NCBI RefSeq assembly: GCF_016907275.1
Contig: NZ_JAFBBP010000001.1
Location: 6,562,001 to 6,626,000, forward strand
Reading direction: 5' to 3'
DNA: 64,000 bases
Origin: Micromonospora luteifusca
GTDB lineage: Bacteria; Actinomycetota; Actinomycetes; Mycobacteriales; Micromonosporaceae
Part shown: positions 9,388-18,944 of the stretch, piece by piece
Numbering within the stretch: position 1 is the first letter of the stretch
How the letters are laid out: each line of letters starts with the position of its first letter
The notes under the pieces: model-generated
The model's database searches: none
What the model was told of the DNA's origin: nothing
Seen by the model: the letters and a program-made list of their open reading frames with translations, nothing else
Program-made: the position numbers and the translations under genes

Positions 9388-9568
9388 CCGCTCTCCCTCC
9401 GTCGTCGGCTGGTCTCGCCGCCGCCCACTGATCACCGGAATGCGGAGGATACGTGCCCGCTTTGCCGCTCGCTGTCCCGTTCGGGACCTGCGGGTTCACC
9501 GACTGGACCATCTCTGCCGCTCTTAGGGTGACGGTAACGGAGTCGGGCGACTGCGGAGGGTGGGCGCG

Positions 9569-10177
9569 ATGGACGACGGTGAACGTGAAAAGGCGCTCCT
9601 CACTGCCCTGACCACCGAGCACTACGCGTTGCAGACGTCCCGGGCCGGCACCATCGCCGAGGCCACCGGCCGCGCCACCATCTTCCTGTCCGTCCTGTCA
9701 GCGGCACTGATCGGCCTCGGCTTCGTCGCCAGCAACGACAAGGTGGTCCGGCCCTACCTCGCCGCGGTCCTGCCGACGTTGGTGATCATCGGGGTGCTGA
9801 CGTTCCTGCGGTTGGTGGAGACCACCGTCGAGAACTCGTTGGACCTGCGGCGGATCCAGCGCATTCGGGCCTACTACCAGCACCGGTTCGCCGGCGAGCA
9901 GGACTTCTTCGCCGACGCGGTGATGGCCGACGACAGCATGACCAGGGCGTGGAAGCTGGTCGGTACGACGCCGGGGCGGTGGGAGTTCCTGCTCACCACG
10001 GCCGCACTCGTAGGTGCGGTCAACGCGGTACTGAGCGGGCTCGGCATCGCCCTGGTGGCCGCGGCGGCGGGGGTCGGCGGCGCGCTGACGATCCTCGTCG
10101 GGGTGCTCGTCGCGTTGGTGGCGTTCGGCGTGCAGTACGTGTACATCGTCCGGGCGTCGGCCGCGCCGATGCGCTGA
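9569..10177 (+). CDS. Four-helix membrane protein, unknown function
   Basis: 202 residues. Two hydrophobic pairs are seen: about 33-52 with 62-80, and about 148-165 with 170-195. Between them is a cytoplasmic arginine-rich segment (DLRRIQRIRAYY). It is divergent from the DUF5919-like gene. ATG 9569 sits ten bases after GCGGAGGG; a GTG at 9560 overlaps that box and is less likely. No enzyme motif. The size and layout match uncharacterised actinobacterial membrane proteins. Confidence 0.75.
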   Translation: MDDGEREKALLTALTTEHYALQTSRAGTIAEATGRATIFLSVLSAALIGLGFVASNDKVVRPYLAAVLPTLVIIGVLTFLRLVETTVENSLDLRRIQRIRAYYQHRFAGEQDFFADAVMADDSMTRAWKLVGTTPGRWEFLLTTAALVGAVNAVLSGLGIALVAAAAGVGGALTILVGVLVALVAFGVQYVYIVRASAAPMR

Positions 10178-10196
10178 CGGCGCCGGCTGACGGTGC

Positions 10197-11003
10197 TCAG
10201 ACCGCCCGCCAGTCATCGTTGGTCAACGCTGCGGCCTGGGGACCCATCAGCAACATGCCCCCGTCGACCGGCCAGGACGCGCCGGTGACGTAGCTGGCGG
10301 CGGGGGAGGCGAGCAACGCGACCACGGCGGCCACCTCCCGGGCGTCGCCGGGCCGCCCCAGCGGCACGCCGGGTCGTTCCTGGGTGAACGGGTCGACATC
10401 CTCCTGACCGGTCATCGGCGTGGCTATCTCGCCCGGGGCGACGGCGTTGACGGTGATCCCGTCGGCGGCCAGCTCCTGCGCCATCACCCGGGTCAGGAGC
10501 CCGAGCCCGCCCTTGGCGGCGCAGTACGCGGCGGAGCCCACCCGGGGCGCGTGCTCGTGCACGCTGGTGATGTTGATGATCCGTCCGCCGGCACCGGTGG
10601 CCCGCATCCGTCGCGCGGCCCGCTGGGCGCACAGGAAGGGCGCGTCCAGGTCGAGGGTGAGCACCTCGCGCCACTGCTCCCACCCGGTGTCGACGAACGG
10701 CGTCGAGGCACCGGTGCCAGCGTTGTTGACCAGCACCCCGATGCCACCCAGCCGGTCGGCCAGCTCGTCCACCACCGCCGCCGCGTCCGGCAGTCGGGTC
10801 AGGTCCACCTCGGCGACCTCGCAGCGCCGCCCCGTCGCGCGGACCTCGGTGGCCGTTCGCTCGGCACCGTCGGGGTCGCCGTACCAGGTGACGCCGATCT
10901 CGAAGCCGGCCTCGGCCAGGGCGATCGCGCAGGCCTTGCCGATGCCGGAATCCGCGCCGGTGACGATGGCGATCCTCGGGTAGTTCTCGTATCGCTGCGG
11001 CAT
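10197..11003 (-). CDS. SDR family oxidoreductase
   Basis: 268 residues of classical short-chain dehydrogenase. The cofactor motif is [11 protein letters not shown] near residue 14, the NNAG motif follows strand 4, the catalytic Ser is in INITSVHEH, and the YCAAKGG segment supplies Tyr and Lys. The C-terminus has the [11 protein letters not shown] ending common in glucose 1-dehydrogenase or 3-oxoacyl-ACP reductase relatives. Substrate cannot be told. It converges with the upstream membrane-protein gene and is divergent from rtcB with a 69-nt gap. Confidence 0.9.
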   Translation of the reverse strand: MPQRYENYPRIAIVTGADSGIGKACAIALAEAGFEIGVTWYGDPDGAERTATEVRATGRRCEVAEVDLTRLPDAAAVVDELADRLGGIGVLVNNAGTGASTPFVDTGWEQWREVLTLDLDAPFLCAQRAARRMRATGAGGRIINITSVHEHAPRVGSAAYCAAKGGLGLLTRVMAQELAADGITVNAVAPGEIATPMTGQEDVDPFTQERPGVPLGRPGDAREVAAVVALLASPAASYVTGASWPVDGGMLLMGPQAAALTNDDWRAV

Positions 11004-11072
11004 GCTCCCGCACTACCCGGACCGCACCGGCTCAACCGGGTGTACCGGCGGACGCGGTGGGTAGCCGAAGGC

Positions 11073-12491
11073 ATGGAGCTGGTTCAGGAGTCGCCGTACC
11101 GGTTCCGAATCGACCGGGAGGCACCGATGCGGGTGCCCGGGGTGGTCTTCGCCGCGCCGGAGCTGCTGCCCGACGTCGGCGCGGACCGCTCGCTGGACCA
11201 GGTGGCGAACGTGGCCACGCTGCCCGGCATCGTCGAGGCGTCGTACGCCATGCCCGACGTGCACTGGGGTTACGGCTTCCCGATCGGTGGCGTCGCCGCC
11301 ACCGACATCGCCGCCGGTGGCGTGGTCTCGCCCGGCGGCGTGGGCTTCGACATCTCCTGCGGGGTACGACTGCTCACCGCCGAGCTGGACCGGGCGGAGC
11401 TTGCCCGGGTGCTCGACGCGCTGATGGACGGCCTGGACCCGGCGGTCCCGCGCGGCATGGGCCGGGGCGCGGTCTGGCAGCTCGCCGACCGGGCCGAGCT
11501 GGACGCGGTGCTGCGCGGCGGCTCCCGGTACGCGGTCGAGCGCGGGCACGGAGTGCCCCGGGACCTGGCTCGCTGCGAGGACGGCGGCGTGGTGGCCGAC
11601 GTCGACCCGGCGCAGGTCAGCGACCGGGCTGTGCAACGCGGACAGGGTCAGGTCGGCAGCCTCGGCTCCGGCAACCACTTCCTGGAGGTGCAGGTCGTCG
11701 AGGAGGTGTACGACGAGCCGGTCGCGGCGGCGTTCGGGCTGCGGCTCGGGCAGGTCTGCGTGATGATCCACTCTGGGTCCCGGGGGCTGGGTCACCAGAT
11801 CTGCACCGACCACGTGCGGATCATGGAACGGGTGATGCCCCGGTACGACATCGAGGTGCCGGACCGGCAGTTGGCCTGCGCACCGGTGGAGTCGCCGGAG
11901 GGGCGGGCCTACCTGGGCGCGATGGCCGCTGCGGCAAACTACGCCCGTGCCAACCGGCAGCTCCTCGCCGAGTCGGCCCGCCGGGTCTTCGCCGGGGTCG
12001 CCGGTACCGGCCTCGATCTGGTCTACGACGTGTCGCACAACCTCGCGAAGATCGAGGAACACGAGCAGGACGGCGGCGCCCGGCAGCTCTGCGTGCACCG
12101 CAAGGGCGCGACCCGGGCGCTGCCGCCGGGGCACCCGGATCTGCCGGACGACCTGCGCGACGTCGGCCAGCCGGTGCTCATCCCTGGCTCGATGGGCACC
12201 TCGTCGTACGTGCTCACCGGCGTCGCCGGCAACCCGGCCTTCGCGTCCACCTGTCACGGCGCCGGCCGGGTCCGCAGCCGGGGCGAGGCCACCCGGGCCT
12301 CCCGTGGGCAGGACGTGCGGCGTGTCCTGGAGGGACGGGGTGTCGCCGTACGCGGCGCGTCCTGGAAGGGGTTGGCCGAGGAGATGCCGGACGCGTACAA
12401 GGACGTCACGGCGGTGGTGGAGGCTTCCCGGGGTGCCGGGCTGTGCCGGCTGGTCGCCCAGCTCACGCCGCTCGGCGTGGTCAAGGGCTGA
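11073..12491 (+). CDS. rtcB: RNA-splicing ligase RtcB
   Basis: 472 residues, full length for RtcB, which joins RNA 2',3'-cyclic phosphate ends to 5'-OH ends using GTP and Mn2+ in tRNA repair or splicing. Motifs seen are [48 protein letters not shown] and [13 protein letters not shown]; these carry the metal ligands and the His that takes GMP. ATG 11073 gives the usual family start. It converges with an archease gene, its known activator. No RtcR-type regulator is nearby. Confidence 0.95.
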   Translation: MELVQESPYRFRIDREAPMRVPGVVFAAPELLPDVGADRSLDQVANVATLPGIVEASYAMPDVHWGYGFPIGGVAATDIAAGGVVSPGGVGFDISCGVRLLTAELDRAELARVLDALMDGLDPAVPRGMGRGAVWQLADRAELDAVLRGGSRYAVERGHGVPRDLARCEDGGVVADVDPAQVSDRAVQRGQGQVGSLGSGNHFLEVQVVEEVYDEPVAAAFGLRLGQVCVMIHSGSRGLGHQICTDHVRIMERVMPRYDIEVPDRQLACAPVESPEGRAYLGAMAAAANYARANRQLLAESARRVFAGVAGTGLDLVYDVSHNLAKIEEHEQDGGARQLCVHRKGATRALPPGHPDLPDDLRDVGQPVLIPGSMGTSSYVLTGVAGNPAFASTCHGAGRVRSRGEATRASRGQDVRRVLEGRGVAVRGASWKGLAEEMPDAYKDVTAVVEASRGAGLCRLVAQLTPLGVVKG

Positions 12492-12543
12492 CCGCACGCC
12501 ACCCGTCCCGACGGAACGAGTAGGGCCGTGGTGACCCGGGCGC

Positions 12544-12969
12544 TCAGACGTCCAGGGTCACCGCGCACGACCAACCAGAGCCGTCCGGGCCGACCCGCAG
12601 CGCGTGCAGGGACACCGCCTTCGGCACCGCGCCGACCAGCTCCACCGCGTCCGTGCTGGTCGACGGCCAGCGCGCCCGCAGGCCGCCGTCCTCGGTCCGC
12701 ACATCGCAGTCCAGCGGCAGGGTGCCCTCGGTGTCCAGTCGGAAGATCACCTCGTCCAGCAGGCCGACCAGCATCTCCCCGTCGTCGCCGGGCGGCAGCT
12801 GGAACTCGGTCTCCCCCTGCGGCCGGGCGCCGCTGGTGTCGGCGAACGTCTCGACCAGCGCGGCGACCGCCTCGGCCAGGCACCCGTCCCGGTCCGGCGC
12901 CCACGCCTCGATCCGTACGTCGGCGGTGTGCGGCACGCTGCGGTGCCCCCGTTGCGTCGAGCGCTGCAT
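12544..12969 (-). CDS. Archease, RtcB activating protein
   Basis: 141 residues, the usual archease size. The family hallmarks are the HTADVRIEAWA start, the acidic FADTSG segment and the GLLDEVIFRLDTEG helix, which hold the Ca2+/metal-binding carboxylates. Archease speeds RtcB guanylation and turnover and helps it use other nucleotides. The gene faces rtcB tail to tail with about 50 nt between stops, so the pair is linked in place but not in one transcript. ATG 12969 is chosen because the conserved strand starts twelve residues later. Confidence 0.9.
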   Translation of the reverse strand: MQRSTQRGHRSVPHTADVRIEAWAPDRDGCLAEAVAALVETFADTSGARPQGETEFQLPPGDDGEMLVGLLDEVIFRLDTEGTLPLDCDVRTEDGGLRARWPSTSTDAVELVGAVPKAVSLHALRVGPDGSGWSCAVTLDV

Positions 12970-13066
12970 GCCTCGATCATGCCGGCCCACGGCCCCGCCC
13001 ACTGCCGGATGCGCCCCCGGTCCGCACGGGACCGCGACCTGCCGGCCGACGACGTACCGTCGCCGG

Positions 13067-13669
13067 ATGCGGATCACCCGATTCACCCACTCCTGCGTCC
13101 GCGTCGAGCACGACGGCGGGGTGCTGGTCGTCGACCCGGGCACGTGGAGCGAGCCGAACGCCCTGGTCGGCGCGGACGCCGTGCTGATCACCCACGAGCA
13201 CACCGACCACGTGGACGTGCTGCGGTTGGCCGGCCTCGGCGTCCCGGTGTACGCCCCCGAGGGTGCCCGGCTGCCCGACCTCGCCCCGCTGGACGTGACC
13301 CGGGTCCGGGCCGGGCAGCGCTTCACGGCGGCCGGTGTCCCGGTCACCGCGTACGGCGGCCGGCACGCCACCATCTTCGAGGGTCAGCCCGACTGTCCCA
13401 ACCTCGGCTACGTGATCGGCGACGGGGTCTACCACCCGGGCGACGCCCTGCACGTGCCGGACGAGCCGGTGCACACCCTGCTCGTTCCCGCTCAGGGGTC
13501 CTGGCTGCGCCTCGACGAGGCGATCCGGTTCGCCCGGGAGGTGGGCGCCGCCCGCGCGTACCCGATCCACGACGCACAGATCAACGAGCGTGGGCTGGCC
13601 AGCGTCGCCGGCTGGTTCGGCGAGACGATCCCCGGCTACCGCCACCTCGTCCCCGGTGACACCGCCTGA
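13067..13669 (+). CDS. MBL-fold metallo-hydrolase (UlaG-like)
   Basis: 200 residues. It carries the metallo-beta-lactamase metal motif THEHTDH near residue 42 and a second histidine in YGGRHATIF, with the closing PIHDAQINERG near the end. The short fold resembles the UlaG/L-ascorbate-6-phosphate lactonase-like hydrolases, which use two metals; the substrate is unknown. ATG 13067 directly begins the MRITRFTHSC strand typical of the group. It converges with the truncated B3/4 gene and its 3' end overlaps that gene's altered tail. Confidence 0.88.
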   Translation: MRITRFTHSCVRVEHDGGVLVVDPGTWSEPNALVGADAVLITHEHTDHVDVLRLAGLGVPVYAPEGARLPDLAPLDVTRVRAGQRFTAAGVPVTAYGGRHATIFEGQPDCPNLGYVIGDGVYHPGDALHVPDEPVHTLLVPAQGSWLRLDEAIRFAREVGAARAYPIHDAQINERGLASVAGWFGETIPGYRHLVPGDTA

Positions 13670-14138
13670 CCGTCCGCGCCACCGGCGGCCGTGGCGTCAA
13701 AGCGGGGCGTGGCGTCGAAGGGGGGCTCAGGTACTCCTCCTCGCCGTGGGCCGGCCGGACCACCAGGTCGCCGTCGACCCGGTCCAGGTCGGGCGCCGCC
13801 ACCGGGATCGCGTACGCGGCCGAGGCGGCGTTGCAGAGGTCCACCAGTGGGTGCAGCCGGGGCAACTCGTCGTCCAACCGCAACCGGCGCAGCAGCGCCT
13901 CCGCGGCGCATCGGTACCGGGTGGGTCGCAGCCCCATCGCGGCGTACGCCCGCCGCCACGCCTGGATCTCCGGGAACCCGCTCTCGGAGCCGTTGGCCAG
14001 CCGGTCGCGGGCGACGGCGGTGTGCGCGGCGATCCGCTGCGCCACGTCGGCCGTGGAGGTGATGCCGGTGGCCAGGACCACGCCGGCCACCAGGTCCGGG
14101 TACGCCGCGCGGAGCTGCGCGGAATGCTGGAACCGCAC
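13581..14138 (-). pseudogene. B3/4-domain (tRNA-editing-like) gene with lost C-terminus
   Basis: The first about 140 residues match the B3/4 family, a domain of phenylalanyl-tRNA synthetase beta also found alone: QAWRRAYAAMGLRPTRYRCAAEALLRR and HPLVDLCNAASAAYAIP are good family signatures (shown in parts). After GEEEYL the protein departs: family members go on for about 85 residues, with a WTNRQS-type segment, whereas this frame runs into Pro/Arg-rich sequence antisense to the MBL gene. This suggests a deletion of the 3' part. GTG 14138 follows TAGGAG and lies eight bases after the LysE-gene stop, so the two are one transcript. Confidence 0.65.
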
Positions 14139-14145
14139 GGGACTC

Positions 14146-14757
14146 CTATCGTTCGGTGAGGGCGAGCGTCACGCCGAGCGCGACGAACGTGCCGGCGACG
14201 GACCGGCGCAGCCAGTCGGTGACCCGCGGCCGGGTCAGCACCCGGTCGCGTACCCGGGCCGCGAAGACGCCGTACCCGCTGAAGATCACGAAGGTGAGCA
14301 GCATGAACACCGCCCCGCAGGCGAGCATCGACCGGGTCGAGCCCGGCGCGGAGGTGTCCACGAACTGCGGCAGGAACGCGACGAAGAACAGCGTCGGCTT
14401 CGGGTTGAGCAGGTTGACCAGCACCCCGGAGAGGATCACCCGGGCCGCCGAGCGGGGCGGCGTGGTGGTCGTCGCCGCGAAGGCGCCGCGGTCCCGCACG
14501 GTCGACCAGGCCAGGTAGAGCAGGTAGCCGACGCCGAGGTACCGGAGCACCTCGAACGCCGCCGCGCTCGTCTGCAACAGCGCGGCCAGACCGGTCATCG
14601 CCGCTAGCAGGTGCGGCACCACTCCCAGCGTGCAGGCGAACGCGGCCAGCACGCCGGCCCGGGCGCCCCGGGACAGGCCGGCGGAGAGAGTGAAGAACAC
14701 CCCGGTGCCCGGGGTGACCACCACGACAAGCGTGGTGATCAGGAACGGGATTGTCAC
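14146..14757 (-). CDS. LysE family translocator
   Basis: 203 residues with six hydrophobic helices. The LVVVVTPGTGVFFTLSAG segment after helix 1 and the NLLNPKPTLFF segment in the middle are the RhtB/LysE signatures. These inner-membrane proteins export amino acids or related small molecules. GTG 14757 has a GGAGG box seven bases upstream. The gene is divergent from a MocR regulator, 62 nt apart, a common layout in which the regulator controls the exporter. The B3/4 remnant follows in the same transcript. Confidence 0.9.
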   Translation of the reverse strand: MTIPFLITTLVVVVTPGTGVFFTLSAGLSRGARAGVLAAFACTLGVVPHLLAAMTGLAALLQTSAAAFEVLRYLGVGYLLYLAWSTVRDRGAFAATTTTPPRSAARVILSGVLVNLLNPKPTLFFVAFLPQFVDTSAPGSTRSMLACGAVFMLLTFVIFSGYGVFAARVRDRVLTRPRVTDWLRRSVAGTFVALGVTLALTER

Positions 14758-14819
14758 GGTCGACCTCCGGTGGGCTCGGCGGGGATGCCTGATCTCCACT
14801 CTGGTGCCAAGATGGTCCG

Positions 14820-16301
14820 GTGAGCAGGGCCAAACCGAGGGCGCCCGAGAGGTCCATAACGGCCGGGTCGGATTTTCTGCACCTGACCATCGCCGACGCC
14901 CCGCCCGGCGGGCGCGCCGACTGGCTCGCCGCCCGCCTGCGCCAGGCCATCGCCGAGGGGCGGGTGCCGGTCGGGGGTCGCCTGCCCGCCACCCGGTTGC
15001 TCGCCGCCGACCTCGGCGTCTCCCGGGGCGTGGTTACCGAGGCGTACCAGCGGCTGACCGAGGAGGGGCAGGTGACCGGTCGGGGCCGGGCCGGGACGGT
15101 GGTTGTCGCCGCACCGCCCGCGCCGGCCACGCCGGCACCCGCCCCGGCCACCGCGCTGGCGCCGGCCGCGCTCTTCCCGCCGGCTCCGGGCACCGACATC
15201 TTCGACGCCGTACGCGCGGCGAGCGCGACCATCGACCTGACGCCCGGCGTACCCGATCTGGCTGCCTTTCCGCGCGCGGACTGGCTGCGCGCCGAACGGA
15301 CCGTGCTGCGCCACCTCGCCGCGGCCGACTTCGGCTACGGCGACCCGTGTGGCGCCCCCGCGCTGCGCCGGGCCGTCGCCGCCTGGCTGGCCCGCAGCCG
15401 GGGCATCGCCGTCGACCCGGTCGACGTGATCGTCGTGGCAGGCGTGTCCCAGGCGCTCGGGTTGCTCGCCCAGGCGCTCGGCCCTGCCGGCATCGACCGG
15501 ATCGCTGTCGAGGACCCGGGCTCACTCGGCGTCCGGCAGCACCTGAACAACTGGGGGGTGGACACCCCACCGATCGCGGTGGACGACGCCGGGTTGCGTG
15601 TCGACGAGCTGGCCGCCAGCGGCGTGCCGGCGGCGATGCTCACCCCCGCGCACCAGTTCCCGACCGGCGTGGTGCTCGACGGCGACCGTCGCCGCCAGCT
15701 CCTCGACTGGGCACGGTCCGGCGGTCTGATCATCGAGGACGACTACGACGCCGAGCACCGCTACGACCGGCCGCCGGTGCCCGCGCTGCGTGGGCTCCTG
15801 CCCGAGCAGGTCTGCTACGCCGGCAGCGTGTCCAAACTGCTCGCCCCGGCGCTGCGGGTCGGCTGGCTGCTCGTGCCGACCCGCCACCGGGAGGCGGTGG
15901 TGGCCGCCAAACGCAACGCCGACCTGGGCAACGCGGTGCTGCCGCAACTGGTGCTGGCGCAGCTGATGACCTCCGGCGGGCTGGAGCGGCACCTGCGGCT
16001 GCTGCGCCGCCGGCACATCCACCGCCGCGACGCGATGATCGCCGCGCTGGCCCGGCACCTGCCGACCGCCACGGTGCACGGCGCGGCGGCCGGGCTGCAT
16101 CTGACGATCAGCCTGGACGACGCCGTGGTGGACACGGAGTTGGCGGCCGCCGTGCTGGCGCGCGCGGTGAAGGTGCAGCCGCTGTCCTGGCACTGCCAGC
16201 GGCCGTACCGGCCCGGTCTGGTGCTCGGCTACGCGGCCCGTACGGCGACCGAGATCGAGAACGGCGTCGCCGCGATCGCGGCAGCCGTGCGCTCCGGCTA
16301 G
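14820..16301 (+). CDS. MocR/PdxR-type regulator (GntR HTH plus aminotransferase domain)
   Basis: 493 residues. Residues about 20-88 form a GntR winged helix-turn-helix (LPATRLLAADLGVSRGVV). An alanine/proline linker (about 95-115) leads to a fold-type I aminotransferase domain with the VAGVSQALGLLAQ helix, the EDDYDAEHRYDR segment and the GSVSK motif holding the PLP-binding lysine. Such proteins use PLP or an aldimine as effector rather than as a catalyst. GTG 14820 is 62 nt from the divergent LysE exporter gene, its likely target. Confidence 0.92.
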   Translation: MSRAKPRAPERSITAGSDFLHLTIADAPPGGRADWLAARLRQAIAEGRVPVGGRLPATRLLAADLGVSRGVVTEAYQRLTEEGQVTGRGRAGTVVVAAPPAPATPAPAPATALAPAALFPPAPGTDIFDAVRAASATIDLTPGVPDLAAFPRADWLRAERTVLRHLAAADFGYGDPCGAPALRRAVAAWLARSRGIAVDPVDVIVVAGVSQALGLLAQALGPAGIDRIAVEDPGSLGVRQHLNNWGVDTPPIAVDDAGLRVDELAASGVPAAMLTPAHQFPTGVVLDGDRRRQLLDWARSGGLIIEDDYDAEHRYDRPPVPALRGLLPEQVCYAGSVSKLLAPALRVGWLLVPTRHREAVVAAKRNADLGNAVLPQLVLAQLMTSGGLERHLRLLRRRHIHRRDAMIAALARHLPTATVHGAAAGLHLTISLDDAVVDTELAAAVLARAVKVQPLSWHCQRPYRPGLVLGYAARTATEIENGVAAIAAAVRSG

Positions 16302-16449
16302 GCCGGGGTGGACATTGGTGGCGCCGAATGGGCGGGACGTACACACCGGCGTCGGCCGACGTGTTGGTTCCGCTCATACCCCGTGTGGTCCACGTCACGG
16401 TAGCTTCTGCGCACGCCGACGCCCGCCGGCGCTCCCGAGGAGAGCGTCC

Positions 16450-17481
16450 ATGCCCACACCGCTGAAAGCCGCCACCACCCTCGCCGCCATCCTCCTGCTG
16501 ATCCTGACCACCGCGGCGCCCGCCCACGCCGCCAATCCGTCCACCAAGCCCCCGGTCTCCGGGTCGTTGGGCACCTACAACGTCTCCGGCGTCTACGTCA
16601 CCGGGGTCTCCTCCGGTGGCTACATGGCCACGCAACTGCACGTCGCCTACTCGTCCCGGATCCGTGGAGCGGCCGTCTTCGCCGCCGGGCCCTACTACTG
16701 CTCCCAGAACACCGTCGCCCAGGCGCTCTACGGCTGCGGCGACAACCTGTACCCGACCAACGTGGCCGCCCTGCAGACCTACACCCGGACGTGGGCGTCG
16801 TACGGCTGGGTCGACCCGGTCGGCAACCTGTCCGGCGACCCGGTGTACGTGTTCCACGGCAACAACGACACCACCGTCAAGAAGTCCGTCACCGACGACC
16901 TGGTCCGGTACTACCAGCACTTCGGGGCCAGCGTGCAGTACGACAGCGGCTCAGCCGCCGGCCACTCCTGGGTCACCCCGTACGGCACGCTCGGCTGTAC
17001 GGCGACCGCCTCGCCGTACCTGAACAACTGCGGCACCGACCCGCAGAACGCCCTGCTGCGCAAGTTGCTCGGCGGGGTGAGCGCACCGAACACCGGTGCG
17101 CTCGGCGGCACGCTCATCCGGTTCAGCCAGAACACGTTCGCGGTCAACGGCTGGGCCAACGGGTTGAGCATGGACGCGAACGGCTTCGCGTACGTCCCGT
17201 CGTCCTGCGCGGCCGGCCAGTCGTGCCGGCTGCTGGTCGCCCTGCACGGCTGCGCGCAGTCCTCCGGCGCGGTGGGCACGGCCTTCGTCGACCGGGCCAA
17301 CCTCAACCAGTACGCCGACACCAACAACCTGATCGTGCTCTACCCGCAGGCGGGCACCGCCCTCAGCAACCCGAACGGCTGCTGGGACTGGTGGGGTTAC
17401 CTCGGCGCGACCAACTTCCCGATCAAGGGCGGCGCGCAGGTCGAGACCATCATGAACATGGTCCGCCGGTTGGACGGCTGA
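16450..17481 (+). CDS. Secreted PHB-depolymerase-like esterase
   Basis: 343 residues. A signal peptide spans 1-27 (cleavage at AHA-A). The alpha/beta-hydrolase nucleophile is S54 in the lipase box GVSSG (52-56); an acid is likely in HGNNDTT and the histidine in AAGHSW. A second conserved block near the C-terminus (LVALHGCAQS, NPNGCWDWWGY) is typical of type 2 short-chain-length polyhydroxyalkanoate depolymerases, where it belongs to the fold. Several cysteine pairs fit an exported enzyme. It would hydrolyse extracellular polyester or related esters; no separate substrate-binding domain is present. Confidence 0.9.
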   Translation: MPTPLKAATTLAAILLLILTTAAPAHAANPSTKPPVSGSLGTYNVSGVYVTGVSSGGYMATQLHVAYSSRIRGAAVFAAGPYYCSQNTVAQALYGCGDNLYPTNVAALQTYTRTWASYGWVDPVGNLSGDPVYVFHGNNDTTVKKSVTDDLVRYYQHFGASVQYDSGSAAGHSWVTPYGTLGCTATASPYLNNCGTDPQNALLRKLLGGVSAPNTGALGGTLIRFSQNTFAVNGWANGLSMDANGFAYVPSSCAAGQSCRLLVALHGCAQSSGAVGTAFVDRANLNQYADTNNLIVLYPQAGTALSNPNGCWDWWGYLGATNFPIKGGAQVETIMNMVRRLDG

Positions 17482-17496
17482 ACGGCGCCGAGGTGC

Positions 17497-17532
17497 CCTG
17501 GGCTGGCCGGTCGGTCGACCGGTCAGCCCAGG
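17497..17532. terminator. Bidirectional terminator hairpin
   Basis: A 17-bp stem with one mismatch and a 2-nt loop, between convergent genes. The arms are 17497-17513 and 17516-17532. It lies just after the esterase stop and overlaps the last codons of the leftward permease gene, so it can stop transcripts from both sides. No T-run. Confidence 0.7.
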
Positions 17533-18944
17533 AACAGCTGAACGAGGACCAGGACGGCGAGCAGCGCCGGCCCGCGTGAGCCCTGACGCAGCAGGTCGAT
17601 CGGGATCATCCCGAACGGTGTGTTGACCGTCGCGCCGCCGTAGTTGATCGGCGGGCGGGTGCCGGACCGGAACGCGGCGAGCACCACTCCGAGCGCCAAT
17701 GTCGGTGCCAGCCAGGCCGGCCCCGGGTCGACGGTCGGCAGGGTCAGCAACCACCACAGGCCCGCGCCGATCGCCGGCACGACCACGTGGATCCCGCGCA
17801 GCAGATTGTCGCTGCCGCCGAGCGCCCGACGCAGCCCGGCGGAGCGGCTGATCGACCGCAGGCCGCCGGTCAGCCGGTTGGCGGCGAGGTAGGCGAACAC
17901 CACCTGCGCGGCGCCGGCCAACCCGGGCAGGGCGAGCGCGGCGGCGTACTGCACTCCGATCAGGGTCGCCCAGATCAGCACGGCGCTCGGGTGGCGGCGC
18001 AGCCGGCGTACGTCGGCCTGCAGCAGCGCCCACCAGCCGGGGCCGGGCAGGAACCGGCGGCTGCGAACCCGGCCGATCCGGCGCCAACGCCGGCTCTCCA
18101 CCAGGCTGGCGAGCATGCTCGGGTCCAGCAGGATCGTGGCCGTGGCGGCAGCGTTGGCGAACTGGGCGCCGGTGGTCAGCGTGGCCCGGTCGACGCGGGG
18201 CAGCGCGCGTACCGCGAGGATCGTGCCCAGGCCCGCGAGGGGCACCGCGAGGGCGAACAGCGCGATTGTCGGCGTCGTCGTCGGCCGGGGCAGCCCGTCA
18301 CCGAGGTGACCGGTGAGCACGACCACGGTGGTGAGGACGGCGGCTGCCACCATCGGCACCGCACCGGCCAGAGTCGGCCACCGTCGGCTCGCCCGGCTGC
18401 TCTGGGCGACGACGCTGAGCGCCAGCGCGGCGGCACCCCACCCCGCGCCGGCCGCGGCCGCCCAGCCCAGTGCGGCCGGGTCGCTGACACCGCCGAGCGC
18501 CGCCACGGCCACGCCGAGCGCCGCGGTGCCCGCCGCGGCGCCGAGCAGCAGGAGGACGAATCGCGGCGCCAGCCAGGCCCGCCGGTCCACCGGCGCGCTG
18601 GTCGCCCAACTCTGCATGGCCGGTGTGACCAGCAGCGGGCCGAGGGCGCGCAGGCCCCGCCAGGCCAGGCCGGCGCCGGCCAGCAACGCGGCGACCGCCA
18701 GCCACCACCGCACGCCCGGCTCGGCCTGCCCCACCGTCGGGGAATCCAGCATGTCGCGGCTGGCGCTGATCGCGAACCAGCCGTACATGCCCACGAACAG
18801 GACGATGACGTACGCGTCACCCAGCACATCGCTGAGGGAGTGATCATGGTGTCGGCTGCGGGCCCGGCGCAGGTGCGTACGCAGTTGTCGGGCGGTGGGC
18901 ACCCCGGTCATCGGGTCGGCGATCGTGGCCGGTGGGGCGGTCAC
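17523..18944 (-). CDS. ABC transporter permease-like membrane protein
   Basis: 473 residues with about ten to twelve hydrophobic helices and a basic N-terminal head. No extracellular domain. It starts with GTG at 18944, overlapping the stop of the ATPase gene by four bases (GTGA), so the two are co-translated and it is most likely the membrane half of that exporter. The sequence resembles poorly characterised actinobacterial ABC-2-like permeases rather than FtsX. Cargo unknown. Confidence 0.8.
   Translation of the reverse strand: MTAPPATIADPMTGVPTARQLRTHLRRARSRHHDHSLSDVLGDAYVIVLFVGMYGWFAISASRDMLDSPTVGQAEPGVRWWLAVAALLAGAGLAWRGLRALGPLLVTPAMQSWATSAPVDRRAWLAPRFVLLLLGAAAGTAALGVAVAALGGVSDPAALGWAAAAGAGWGAAALALSVVAQSSRASRRWPTLAGAVPMVAAAVLTTVVVLTGHLGDGLPRPTTTPTIALFALAVPLAGLGTILAVRALPRVDRATLTTGAQFANAAATATILLDPSMLASLVESRRWRRIGRVRSRRFLPGPGWWALLQADVRRLRRHPSAVLIWATLIGVQYAAALALPGLAGAAQVVFAYLAANRLTGGLRSISRSAGLRRALGGSDNLLRGIHVVVPAIGAGLWWLLTLPTVDPGPAWLAPTLALGVVLAAFRSGTRPPINYGGATVNTPFGMIPIDLLRQGSRGPALLAVLVLVQLFLG

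Noticed and set aside
7331..9622. Very long leftward open frame of over 700 codons
   Set aside because: Only the part from 8254 is a real protein. The upstream part is antisense or out of frame to the DUF5919-like gene and has no family pattern.
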